DNA from: Rhinopomastus cyanomelas
Lineage: Eukaryota; Chordata; Aves; Bucerotiformes; Rhinopomastidae
Direction: 5' to 3'
Length of the DNA: 64,000 nt
Assembly: GCA_013400115.1 (NCBI GenBank)
Contig: VXBP01001109.1
Coordinates: forward strand, 558,001-622,000
How positions within the stretch are numbered: position 1 is the stretch's first letter; each line of letters opens with the position of its first letter. The translations under genes and the position numbers were made by a program. Below the pieces are notes generated by a model, which worked only from the letters and a program-made list of their open reading frames with translations, was not told the DNA's origin and ran no database searches. Below, piece by piece: positions 45,401-56,200 of this stretch.

Positions 45401-46378
45401 TACTCACTTCTGTTGTTCACCAGCTAGCTGCAATGATGAAGTCAGTCAGTCAGCAGTACCTGGAGGAAAAGAGGAGGAACAAATCCGAGGCCATTCATAA
45501 TAACGATTATTACCTTATATATCCTACGTTTAAGTTAGATCTAGCGAAAGAGGACTGAGAATATGCAGACTGGTATGCAGCACCAGACCATGTTCAAGTG
45601 CAGGAAAGCCACGTGACACTGTACCCTAAAGAGGTTTTTCTTCTGTCTGTTGTCCTAACTAACAAGAAAAAATACTTGGGAAATAAACACTCTATTTGTT
45701 CTGTCAACACAGCTAGAGAAACCTCCACTTGTCTAATGCACGTGGAAGCGCTTCTTTTGAAGAGCTACGCTCTTCTCCCAAAGACACTGGGAGGAAGGCA
45801 GGACGTGCGCTGAAAGTTTGCTCTGTTCAGTGGGAAAAAGAGCAACAGCACAAAGCTTAGGTTCGCTCACAGGACACTGCAATACCAGCTCCCCCACTTT
45901 TTTGACCCACGGGTTTTCTTTTCACAGAAACCGTGTTGAACTGTTAACTTTTAATTAATAACATCTGCACAGTCCAAAGTTTCAAATCTGGGTGAGGACT
46001 GTGTTTTGCATGAAGACATGGCAAAAATTACCTGCTTCGAATGATTGATTTGAGACAAAAAGAAACAGAAAAAGCCACGTAGCATTCTTTTTTTCTTCTT
46101 TCTCTTCATATTTATAATTTATCGTGCATTTACTCAAGTGAGGAGCTGTGTTTTGCAAAGTGAGTGAAGCTCGTAAAACCTGATGCATAGTATCACTAGG
46201 TAGGTCAGCTAAATTTATGACTATTTCACCTGACAGTTCCATTAATCATCTTAACATTTTGCAATCTTCTTGCCGCTGAAGTAGAACTGCAATTGATCAT
46301 ATTAAAGACTAGTCATCACATTAGAAAAGGTACTGTCTGTGTAAACTAAGCCAGACCAAACGAAAACGTTAAGGGTGA
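45401..46378. other. Unique non-coding sequence
   Basis: No gene recognised. Frames of 66-86 codons only. Confidence 0.4.
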
Positions 46379-46450
46379 CATTTTCAGAGTCATGTCGCAC
46401 TTTCAGTGGGGCTAGCGCCCAACTGCTTTTGAAAATAACCTACTTGAAAT
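46379..46450. repeat. Possible ancient amniote repeat relic
   Basis: ACATTTTCAGAGTCATGTCG, CTTTCAGTGGGGCTAGCGCC and CAACTGCTTTTGAAAAT follow the pattern 'TTCAGTGGG-TAG-GCCTAACTGCTTTTGAAAA' familiar from old reptile and bird repeats. The family cannot be named from memory. Confidence 0.3.
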
Positions 46451-46837
46451 AGTCCCTATTTAGCTGGTTATGTGTTTGAAGTGTGCTCTTGCGAGATTCT
46501 TCCCCGTTTTGGTTCAGGATGTGCCTGACATGCCTTGAAATGGTCTCTGTCACGTGCAATTGCTCAAACGCTGCTTGCCCAGACCAGACCAGGACATCCT
46601 CTCAGTTTGGAATTGGGATGGGAGTGCATAACTGAGGATTCCTATAAAAAAAAAGAACAAAACAGTTCTAAAATAAAGCACCAAAAGAATAACAGAAAAT
46701 TGGAGGCAGTAGGAATTACAGAATAGTCTGAAGAAAAATCAAACCAATTTTTAAAGGTACCTCCCAGCAGAGACTGTAGACACTGTGGCCTTCCATTCTC
46801 TGCCTGAAGTTTGCCATCTACCAATTTAAGGCGCAGT

Positions 46838-46938
46838 CGCAGCAAAGCACTTAAGCGCCGCTTAAATCCTCTTGAAGTCAGAGGGATTTAAGTAAGTGAA
46901 TAAAATTATGTGCATACTGATGCACTTGGCTGGGCCGG
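46838..46938. repeat. Probable ancient palindromic amniote repeat
   Basis: AGCAAAGCACTTAAGCGCCG, CTTAAATCCTCTTGAAGTCA and GAGGGATTTAAGTAAGTG, then GCACTTGGCTGGGCCGGG. The order 'GCAAAGCACTTAAG ... TTAAATCC ... TTGAAGTCA ... GGGATTTAAG ... TGCACTT-GCTG-GCC' is that of an imperfectly palindromic element I recall as widespread in sauropsid genomes. TTAAATCC and GGATTTAA form part of the arms. Confidence 0.4.
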
Positions 46939-47197
46939 GTTGCATTGTTGAATTTGGCCAATTTTAAAAGATTACTCCAGGACTGGAACCGTTATCTGTA
47001 ATTTCCTTGACAAAAGAAGATGTATTTTGCCTTTTTCTCTCTCTAACACATTTGGGATAAAAAGGAGATCAGAAAAAGCTAAAATTGGTTATTTGAAGGG
47101 AGGGGGAGCTAGTCTCCAAGGGAAAAAAATAAAGCAAGCTGTTCCTTTTATTTCCTTCCTGTATAAAGATGATACTTGCCAAGTTCCTCAAGTTCTT

Positions 47198-47280
47198 GAT
47201 CCATCTTTTCAAATACCAATGTCAAGATACCGATGTCAAGATCCATCTTTTCTAATACCAATGTCTAATACCACAGTCAA
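47198..47280. repeat. 42-bp tandem duplication with internal sub-repeats
   Basis: GATCCATCTTTTCAAATACC... at 47198-47239 is repeated with small changes at 47240-47280. Inside each unit a ~14-base motif (ATACCAATGTCAAG or close variants) occurs about twice. It forms a small local minisatellite without a known role. Confidence 0.7.
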
Positions 47281-47319
47281 GACTTGTATCTCTCCACCAC
47301 GTTGTACATTATGTCTCTT

Positions 47320-47560
47320 AAATCACAGAATCATTCAGGTTGGAAAAGACTCTTGGGATCATTGAGTCCAACCATCAACCCTACTCTAAAAGTTCACCCC
47401 TAAACCAGATCCCCCAACTCCACATCTAAGCATCTTTTAAACTCATCTAGGGATGGGGACTCGACCACCACCCTGGGCAGCCCACTCCAGTGCCTGACCA
47501 CTCTCACCATGAAGAATTTTTTCCTGATGTCTAATCTAAACCTACCTTGTTGAAGCTTGG
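47320..47560 (-). mobile_element. CR1 LINE fragment (~240 bp)
   Basis: Minus-strand copy of the type at 7965 and 44906: AATCACAGAATCATTCAGGT, TTGGAAAAGACTCTTGGGAT, then ACCACCCTGGGCAGCCCACT and AATCTAAACCTACCTTGTTG. Truncated near 47560 in the polymerase C-terminus. Confidence 0.93.
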
Positions 47561-48285
47561 GCATTGCTCTGAAAAACACTCGCAGGAACAGAATTTGAAG
47601 AAAACCCACACAATAGCCCCCACCTTTTCACCCCTGAATTCACCTGCGGTTGAGGAAAAGTCTAAAGCTGCGACTGAAAAAGCTCCAGCTTCAATACTAC
47701 CTAAGCACAGAGGTATTTCTTTGTTTGACTTAGTCTTAATTCCTCTAGGAGGATCTAGGAGTCTGTTTCAGAGCATGTTCTAAACTATTCCAATTTTAAC
47801 AGGTCATTTAGCTCGTATTAGGCTTGATAGGTGTCCAAAGATTATGCAGAGGATTTCTTAAATCCTGAAGGACACATTTCAGGGTGTGTGTGTGTGTTTG
47901 TGTGATTTGTGGAAAAGACACATGATGTACAAACAGAATTTGTGCTCAGTGAAAATACAGAGAGATACTGTTTCACAATGAATGAAGGAAAGGGAGGGTG
48001 TAACAACCTGTGAAGGAGAGCACTCACTACAGATAGGAACGGTGTTAAACTCCTTCCTCACTCTGAGAGGGTTTACAAGTACACACACAGCCAACCTCCT
48101 CCAATGCTTAACCATGAGGTTTCATTTCTGCAGGTGCATTAGAAAACTACTGACATTGCTCTGATCTTCAAAGTCCACTCAGGTGTTTAGATAACTTCTC
48201 TTAGATTATAATTCCACCATGCTTTGGTCAGAGAATGTAGAAGAGATTAGATATCCAGAGATCAAGCGCCTGTAAAACCTAATTA
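47561..48285. other. Unique non-coding sequence with a TG run
   Basis: About 725 bases without genes. A short impure (TG)n run lies at 47883-47904. Confidence 0.45.
47883..47904. repeat. (TG)n microsatellite
   Basis: GTGTGTGTGTGTGTTTGTGTG, about 22 bases with one TTT interruption when read in context. Confidence 0.75.
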
Positions 48286-48417
48286 CAGAGTCACAGAACA
48301 TTTGGGATTAGAAGGGACCTCGACAGGTCATCCAGTCCAATCCCCCTGCCACAGCAGGACCACCTAGACCAAGTCACACAGGAACATGTTCAGGCGGGTT
48401 TTAAACACCTCCAGAGC
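48286..48417 (-). mobile_element. CR1 LINE tail fragment
   Basis: Minus-strand common tail: AGAGTCACAGAACATTTGGG, GGGACCTCGACAGGTCATCC, CACCTAGACCAAGTCACACA and CGGGTTTTAAACACCTCCAG. Confidence 0.93.
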
Positions 48418-49185
48418 AAACTCACTTTTGGATTACTATGGCTTGTATTTCACTTGCCCATTAGAACCTAGATTTAGCCCTCCTCATGATGTAATAAATG
48501 GTTTCAGCTAAGGCTGGTGTGACAGCAATAATTTTATTGTCTTTTTTAATTAGATAGAAATTAGAAGAGCAGCTTCTCAGGGTTAAAGTTTTAAGGTTAC
48601 ATTATACTAGTTTATTAATTACATTTTTACTAGCAATGAAGTATTTTTCGTGTCTGGTTAAGCATAGATAAAACTCTGTGGTGGAACAGTTGAGCTGGAT
48701 GACAACGATCTGTTGGTTACTCCTCAGCTGCCACTACTTCATCTAAACACTCTGGGACTGTGGGACTATGCCAGTTATGTGACAAAGAGGGATCATTTAA
48801 ATGTGGACCTTATGTACAGCACAATGCCAGATTTCTTAGTAAAAGCAGTGCTGGAACAATCAGCTTCATTCCTTGCTCATTTTTAAACCCTGAATTCACT
48901 CAGCATACATTATAAATCACTTCCCCAGACAACAGGCATTTGGGATCCTCTGGCATTCCGAGGCACTTTACTCACAAAAGGTCTCATTTTCTTCCACTCA
49001 TAGGTTGATTTGTTGTTGTTGGTTCTTTTTCTCCTCACAGCTTTATCATTAAACAGCCTTTCACCTAGAACAAATGCATTAATTGATTACGTGAATAGCA
49101 TTAATGATTTGGAGGGGAGAGGTAAATGACAATAAGAAGATTGTATCAGTTCCATCTGCAAACACACGAAGACACTTCTGGGGTG
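48418..49185. other. Unique non-coding sequence
   Basis: No gene or repeat recognised; AT-rich, with a short (TTG)n run near 49011-49021. Confidence 0.4.
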
Positions 49186-49228
49186 ATGATCTTTTGAGGT
49201 CCCTTCCAGTCCCTGCTGTTCTGTGATT
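49186..49228 (+). mobile_element. CR1 LINE tail stub
   Basis: Plus-strand last ~43 bases: TGATGATCTTTTGAGGTCCC, TTCCAGTCCCTGCTGTTCTG, TGATTATG. Confidence 0.82.
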
Positions 49229-50558
49229 ATGACGATGCTGAGCTGTGTACATATAGATATCTTTAAGACAGAAATTGTATTAGCTGGTTGGACAACATAT
49301 CCTGCAACTGTTAGTCTTAATAAATAAGAGTTTAGCATGACAACAGAGCACTACAGTGGAAAATATAAAGCAGCCTTGGTAGTGACACAATCAGACCCAC
49401 GTAAAGTGTCACAAAGTCATTACATTTTGGGAGGCAAATGTATTTGTTCAGCATCGAGCTTAGTATTTGCATGCGATTAGCTTAGCTCTGTCACACTGTG
49501 TAAGCAAGCCAATAACATATTGTTGAAGTGATATCAGCATAAATGAAGCTCTATTTTCCCTTGTTTTATTGTCAAGGGCAATAAGAAGCATCCAGTAAAT
49601 TGTGCTATATCTGGGCCTGTAGCCTAAACTGTAATCCCAGATACTTATGGAAATCAGGCACAGCTGGAGCTGATTCTCATTTACCTTTTCTGTGCAACTG
49701 GATTTAATTTACAATTGCTTTCTCCAGGTCTTTGTCCAGAAAGAACATAATCAGTGCTTGTTGATTTTTTTTTCCTAAGACATCACTTTATGAAACTTTT
49801 TCTTGTCATTAGGACATTTTGATGATGTCTTGACAGGGCTGAGTTGCTTTCAAATCTTCAGTTAATTCCCTGGTCTGCTTCATTTATCGTCTGCCACATG
49901 TATGTTTTTCCACTTCCAGCCCAATCTGTGCTCAGGTACTGGCTGACCACAACATGGGCAATAAATGCTTAGAGCTGCTGAGGAAAAAGCAAGAAAATCC
50001 CATCTTCCCTTTCCTTGAGCTTGTCATGTGTTATTAAATCTTGATGCTTCCCTCTTGACAAAGAGGGAACACAAACTTGCGATAACATAAGCTTACAAAC
50101 GTTCTGCTGTGCAGATCTTTGCTCCTTCCTTGAATCACTCGTATCAATCGACTTGTTTTTTCTCTATTGCCGTCCTCCTCACAGCCGTACTGTTCACGCC
50201 GAAAGGAGTCTGCCAGCACACTGAACAGAGCTGCTAAAGACAATCTGGAGGGGAACATTTGTCAGAAGCACCACAGATCTCGGCTACAGAACTACGGCAA
50301 TGGGTGTCAGATGTAGCTGCTGCTACATGATGGTTGGCTCATACTCTGGAGCAGATTTCTCACTGAGAAAAAAAGACCTGTGCAGGCGACTGAAATCAGC
50401 TCATAGGATGTGGGAGAGCCTGCCACACTCCCTTGTGCTGCTGGGTGAGGGGTGAACTTCTGGAGACCTTCCAGGAAAAAAACTGGTGCCTTTACACAGG
50501 AATTAGGAATATTTTTTTGTGTCTTAAAAGGTTACAAAATTAATTAAATTATAAAAGT
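49229..50558. other. Unique sequence with a candidate conserved block
   Basis: No gene recognised. The stretch 49390-49760 (GTGTCACAAAGTCATTACAT; TTTGCATGCGATTAGCTTAG; TTGTTTTATTGTCAAGGGCA; GGATTTAATTTACAATTGCT) is repeat-free, with TAAT, TTTGCAT and TTGTT cores, as in deeply conserved enhancers. Confidence 0.3.
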
Positions 50559-50649
50559 TATAGAATCATAGAATCATTACGGATTGGAAGGGACCTCGAA
50601 AGATCATCTAGTCCCATCTGCCTGCAACAGCAGGATCACCTAAACCAAG
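50559..50649 (-). mobile_element. CR1 LINE tail cut by an assembly gap
   Basis: Minus-strand common tail with octamers (ATAGAATCATAGAATCATTA), CGGATTGGAAGGGACCTCG and GATCACCTAAACCAAG, ending at the 90-base gap. Confidence 0.92.
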
Positions 50650-50739
50650 NNNNNNNNNNNNNNNNNNNNNNNNNNNNNNNNNNNNNNNNNNNNNNNNNNN
50701 NNNNNNNNNNNNNNNNNNNNNNNNNNNNNNNNNNNNNNN
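50650..50739. other. Assembly gap of 90 N inside a CR1 copy
   Basis: Ninety consecutive N between CR1 tail on the left and CR1 polymerase sequence on the right, both minus strand. Open frames reported across it are artefacts. The estimated size is shorter than the CR1 interior that should lie here, so some sequence is probably collapsed or the element is internally deleted. Confidence 0.95.
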
Positions 50740-50836
50740 TCTGCTAACCACCTCTCTTTTAATCCACCCCAGGATGCTGTTGGCCCTCTTGGCCACAAGA
50801 GCACATTGCTGGCTCTTGTGTAGCTTTTCATATCCA
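50740..50836 (-). mobile_element. CR1 LINE polymerase fragment beyond the gap
   Basis: CTAACCACCTCTCTTTTAAT, CCACCCCAGGATGCTGTTGG and GCACATTGCTGGCTCTTGTG are the antisense of the same CR1 region found at 60061-60175 (GCCCAGGATCCAGTTTGCC, GCACACTGCTGGCTCATG) and, in plus orientation, at 17957-18030. With 50559-50649 it forms one element spanning the gap. Confidence 0.88.
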
Positions 50837-51540
50837 AAGATGAATCCCAGTTTGTTTTATGTTGCTGAATAACTAGACTTTATTACCTTGTAATCTGTGT
50901 TCTGAGTTTATTAAGATTTAGATGATTGATTCACATGTATAGGATCAGTTTGTTTTCAACAGCTTGTTCCTCCACCTAACCATTGCTCATTGCATCAGAA
51001 TTTAGCTTTTGTGACTTGGATTAGATAATATTTTAAACACTGAAAAACTGGTTTGTGACTATTTTTGGCAACAAGCCTTTTCCCATTCTTTCACTTCTTT
51101 TTTCAGGTAAGAATTACAGTTCTCACTCCTCTAGATGACCACTTACTCAGTGCTCACAGGGTCACAAGTGTTTGCTGGCCCAAGTGATACAAATCCTGAT
51201 GAGTAGAGGGAAAAAAAAGGCAAATGCATTTCTAGTCTAAGACATCCTTTCCCATTCGACATTTGGGGTATGGTAGATGAAGTTACTAGGAATGGACACC
51301 TACCTCTGCAGAGCTGCGTTTCCAATGATTGTCTTCCAGAAAGGTTTTCCACTGATTGAGTTTTTACAGTGGTTTTGCTGCCTATACACATACAAGAAAC
51401 AACATATAAAGGCACTGGTGTGTACAGTGTCTTCAGAAGACTTCTGATTTAAGGCATGCCTGCATAGTAACAATAACAACAAAGAAGGAAAAGTCTACTC
51501 GTTAGCAATCATCTAAACTCTAACGAAGTTCAGAAATACA
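50837..51540. other. Unique non-coding sequence
   Basis: About 700 bases with no recognised feature. Confidence 0.4.
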
Positions 51541-51629
51541 ATCATAGAATCATTAGGGATTGGAAGAGACCTTGAAAGATCATCTAGTCCAACCCCCCTG
51601 ACACAACAGGATCACCCAGACCAAGTCAT
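51541..51629 (-). mobile_element. CR1 LINE, terminal tail of a double-tailed copy
   Basis: Minus-strand common tail (ATCATAGAATCATTAGGGAT, CCCCCTGACACAACAGGATC, ACCCAGACCAAGTCAT) with the diagnostic CTGACACA change. It passes directly into a different CR1 tail at 51630, with the same join as at 43745. Confidence 0.9.
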
Positions 51630-51860
51630 ACACTCAGTCAGGGTTAGAAGAGACCACAGGATCATCCAGTTCCAACTCCCCTGCTATGGGCAAGGACACC
51701 CCACCCTAGATCAGGCTGGTTAGAGCCTCGTCCAGCCTGGCCTTAAACACCTCCAAGGACAGGGCCTCAACCACCTTCCTGGGCAACCCATTCCAGGCTC
51801 TCACCACTCTCATGGTGAAGAACTTCCTCCTCACACCCAGTCTAAATCTACCCATCAGAC
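51630..51860 (-). mobile_element. CR1 LINE, internal tail and body of a double-tailed copy
   Basis: Minus strand: ACACTCAGTCAGGGTTAGAA, CACAGGATCATCCAGTTCC, CACCCCACCCTAGATCAGG, GGCCTTAAACACCTCCAAGG, then GAAGAACTTCCTCCTCACAC. A 60-codon minus frame (51706-51888) keeps part of the polymerase end, including RVVRAWNGLPRKVVEA. Truncated near 51860. Confidence 0.93.
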
Positions 51861-54721
51861 AATAATCCTTGTTAGGATTTTTTACCAAAACAATGGCAGA
51901 ATATCCCCTGTCTACTCTATCTGAAGCATGAAGTTTACCATCCTCATAAATAAAATCAGCAGTTGCTCTAGATAGATGAAGGACATACTGTCAAATTACA
52001 CAGAAGTTTTCATTCAGAGAATTGCTTTCTTGGAGAATCTTTCAAGATACCTGTGAATCTCTGAAGATCCTTCGGTTATTGTGAAGTGTTACTTTATCTT
52101 CAAGCAAAGCAACTGCAATAGAGGGTTCATAATCCTTAACATCTCCAAGTCTGCGAAGAGTTCACACATACCACTTTAAACTACAAATTCTGGAAAAAAA
52201 CATTCTTCTTAAACTTTGAAAACTTTGGGGTAGCTTGGGACATAATCAATGAATTTGCTAGAACAACTAAGGAATTCTAACGTTGTAAAGGACGTTTGCT
52301 TTGTCCTTTACAATGGAATTCCAAGTGAACTTAAAAGGATTGTTAAACACCGGACCAAAGAAGCTGAAGAACCAAATTTCTAGCTCATAAAAGTAATTAG
52401 TTCTCCAGATCATGTAAATAAATGTCCTAAATAATGGAGAAGCTCCTACCATCTAAAACCTACTAATTCAAATACATTATCTTACTCACTTTGAGATGCA
52501 CTTGCCTTACACTTGCATCAGTAAGAATTTAACTAGCTATTTTGTCTAAAATAACAATAATTGTATGATGAATTTTATTCCTACCGCATCACTGAGTACC
52601 AGACATACATCAAAGGTGGAAGGATATTGTTTTATACAGTGCCAGTTTCATAAATAAGTAGCTAACTGCTCTAGTGGGTGAAGACAGTAGTATATCCTTT
52701 GGTTTTATAGGCAGGGCATTCTGAAAGAATCAGAACAAACTCCACAGACACCAGATCGAGCGTCAAACTCTAGACCTGAACTTTCATAGGCATTTCAGGT
52801 CAGTTGTGTGTCTTTGTTTCCTTCAGCTTTAGCAAATAAGGCCACGATTGTGCATGTACACATGAGAAAATGAGATAGACACAGACCTGTGAACCTGCGA
52901 GTTACGACACAGTTCATATGGAATAAAGGGGAAGAAAAATATCAAACCACCTCACACAGGATGAAATGCTGTACTTTCCTAGTTAGTCCGTGGCGTAGAC
53001 CATTAAACACCGTCAAAAGGCTATCAAATCACAGAAGGCTTCATCTTACAAAGTACTGACCAAAATGTTCAATGATTTTGAATAGTGGTTAGTTCAATGA
53101 AGTGAGAATTCGTTCTTTAATTCAGTGTAATCACTGCTTAATGCAACAGCATTACACTTTGATTTGGATAAAAATGTTCTATTTCATAAGATTTCCTTTC
53201 TGTAGCCCCTTTCAAATACATCTGTCAGAACAAGATCTTTATACTATTTGGTGCCATTCGTTTCAAATGGGTTCACTAAAAGCTGGCAGGGAACTAGAAG
53301 AAAAATAACCACCCCAAAATGACCTACCAGGAGATTCAAATTACAATTGCACTTTGTGCATGAACTTTGTGTAAAAGAGGTTTCAGATGCAGATTTATTT
53401 ATAGAATGTGGACATTTATTTCAAATGCCTGTATTCATCTATGAGGTGCTCTGAATCCTGCTGAAATAAACTGGGCAAACTTGTTAAAAATCATATGCAG
53501 CAGCGCTTATCACTTTTCCTGCTTTTAGAAGTGTTTCCTTCTGTAAGCTTTGAATTTAGTCCCATTATATTAAATATAGCTATTGAAAAGGAAATCATGC
53601 CACATATTCAAACTGCAGACCTTTACCCTGCAAGGAAAACAATCAGGATGGTGAACTTGTGCCATCAGATTTGTTTCTCCTGTGCTACAAAGCTGCGGGT
53701 ACCTTGTGATCACAGTTACACAATAACTCTGGAGACAAAGCCTTTTTACATTATGGAAACACCAACACATATCAAACAATTGGGTTAGGCTTCATAGGTG
53801 TAATAATTAATAAGTGCAAAAAATGGAGAACAAAAGATCAAAACAACTTAATTAAATGCCAGACTTTACAAGCGTATCCTCACCTATGATGCACGGACTT
53901 AAAAGAGTGTAGGCAAGACTCACAGTAGGAGTCCTTCTTTGGTTTTATTAATTACTGAAGTAGTTAACTAGCATTTGCTGAACAAAACACAGGAACTTTT
54001 AATGGAAATGCAGAAGAGTCTAACGACTCCAAGGTGCAAAATAAGAAGGTACTTGATCTTGAACGAGTCATATTTGTTAAAAATATTCATGAAAAACATT
54101 GAAGAATAATTTCAAAAGATTTAACTTTTAAAGAAAAATAATATTATATTTATGTAATTTCCACAAAAAGGATTCCACCATAAAATTCTCAAAACATGCA
54201 AAAAATTATTCCAGATCAATTGGGAGAATATCTTGCATATGAATTGAGCAAACTAAAGCTCTACAGCAAGTTCTAGCTCATGGAGTCAGCTTCTCAAACG
54301 CTAGAAAACGCAAGCTCGCTTTGTCTTGGCACACTTGTGGGGTAATATTTCCTAAATGTTTTCATCTGGGACTGCTGAAAAAGCCCATCAGGTACAAATA
54401 TGCATTTCTTTAAAACATTAACAGGATTCTGTAAAGCTGTGAATTAATTGCTTACATGTGTGAAAGACTAGTGGAATGATTTTAGACCAGCCAGGTCCAG
54501 AAGGACACATCCAAGGCTCTTGCTGAACAACTGTCAATGAATTTTGAAGCCAAGCTTTGGCTTCTTCAGTGAGGAGACATGTGGATACACAGGCATCAAA
54601 AATGTCTGTTGTACTAAACCCAAGATCAGCTGGAATACCAATTCACAAAAGAAAGGGAACCTTTCCTGTGTCTTAATTAGTTAATATATGACGCTTAGAA
54701 GATTGTTCATGTGAAGACCAA
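51861..54721. other. Unique non-coding sequence, no gene recognised
   Basis: About 2.9 kb, AT-rich, with no CR1. Frames up to 97 codons (53495-53788, plus) have no known motifs. A small perfect hairpin (GAAGCCAA-GCT-TTGGCTTC) lies at 54546-54564. Confidence 0.4.
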
Positions 54722-54895
54722 GCGCTGGAACTGGCTGCCCAGGAAGATTGTGGAGTCTTCTCTGGAGACATTTAAAACCTGCCTGGACATGTTCTGTGTG
54801 ACTTGGTCTAGGTGATCCTGCTCTGGCAGATGGATTGGTCTAGATGATCTTTCGAGGTCCCTTTCCAATCCCTAATCTTCTGTGATTCTGTGATT
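54722..54895 (+). mobile_element. CR1 LINE tail fragment (~175 bp)
   Basis: Plus-strand common tail from GCTGGAACTGGCTGCCCAGG through GTGTGACTTGGTCTAGGTGA to GATCTTTCGAGGTCCCTTTC and octamer-like TTCTGTGATTCTGTGATT. Confidence 0.93.
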
Positions 54896-56097
54896 TTATC
54901 GAAACATCATTCTCATTTAAAAAAAAAGTCTACTACTGAAAGGTAGAGTTCAAAAGTAGAACCGTAAGGTATCTAGCCCTAAATTTAGTGGTACCAGATA
55001 TGTCTTTCAATTGGATTAGAGAATATGAATAAAACTTGACACAGCCAACCTTAGGACATGCAGTTAGTTAAGAACTGAGCTGGGGAAAAATCTAATGGCT
55101 TTTCAACCAGAAGCTAATGTGTTGCCAGCTGGAATGTGTGGCTCTGCCTTTGTAAGGCTGCAAATAAATATTTGTAAAGTCTGTTTCTCAATGTCTTCTT
55201 CCCAGAGCTGTAAATGACACAGAGTAATAAATTGCACATTTCAAGAGAAGTGGTTTTTAGCCTTTTTTCCCCCTACAAAAGAGAAGAAAGACCTTCTTCC
55301 CTCCATGAGGGTGAAAAGGGAAAATGAAGATGGAATGCTTGTTATTTTGCAGGATAGTCAGCAAAGGGTTTTTGCCCCCAATGTATGCCTTTCTTACGCA
55401 AATAAACGTGCATACAAATGGTCTCTGCTTCTGCATGGTTCCACCAAAAGTTCTTGAATTCCTCAACCAAGTTTGACAAGAGGATGTTGCTGTTAAATAT
55501 CATTAACCGCACTCAAGTTTTATGAAAACAGCTGGGTAAAGTAGTAAAGGAGCATCTACAAACGATACAGAACAGCCACAAGTGGCGGTGTATCCTAAAA
55601 GCACGAGACACAGATCCATGGAAACGGGACTTCATGGAACTGTTTGTCATTTCACTTTAAGAACAGAGTGACTAGCATATTTTGAAATTATCTACAGAAA
55701 ATTGTGGTGGTCATTGTGGTTCATGCCTGTGTGAGAACACTGCGAGCTTACAGCTCACACTACAGTCTTGGCAGACCAATTCGTAATGTTAGTGGATTAG
55801 CTGCTTCTTGAAAATGGTATCGAATCTTCTCTGATGTTAGGCATTATAATAAAAATAATCTGATATTCTTTCCATGAGCAAAGAATCTAATGACCACAGA
55901 ATAACTGGTTAATAGTCCATCAATCTCTTTGATAATAAAATATTATTTATGTAACTAAAAATTTGTTTTTCCAGTTTCCTTTCAAACTCAGAAAGTTAAG
56001 AACCAGAGACAGCTTAGTGATTGCTGTTCACTGACATGTAGAGACTTAGGCAAAGACTTTGGGTGTGATTTAGATTAATTTGAAACAGATGTACAAC
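54896..56097. other. Unique non-coding sequence
   Basis: About 1.2 kb without a recognised feature. Confidence 0.4.
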
Positions 56098-56200
56098 TCA
56101 TAGAATCATAGAATCATTAGGGATTGGAAGGGACCTCAAAAGATCATCTAGTCCAATGCCCCTGCCACAGTGGGATCACCCAGACCAAGTCATACAGTCA
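56098..56200 (-). mobile_element. CR1 LINE tail, possibly from the double-tailed type
   Basis: Minus-strand common tail with octamers (CATAGAATCATAGAATCATT), GGGATTGGAAGGGACCTC and CACCCAGACCAAGTCATACA GTCA. It shows CACCCAGACC and the AAGTCATA join seen in double-tailed copies and stops just beyond that join, so it may be a truncated member, although it keeps the ordinary CTGCCACAG. Confidence 0.9.

Noticed and set aside
44973..45407. 144-codon minus frame as a host gene
   Set aside because: Same explanation: the CR1 polymerase C-terminus.
50608..50837. Open frames crossing 50.6-50.8 kb
   Set aside because: They run through 90 unknown bases and CR1 sequence, and have no meaning as genes.
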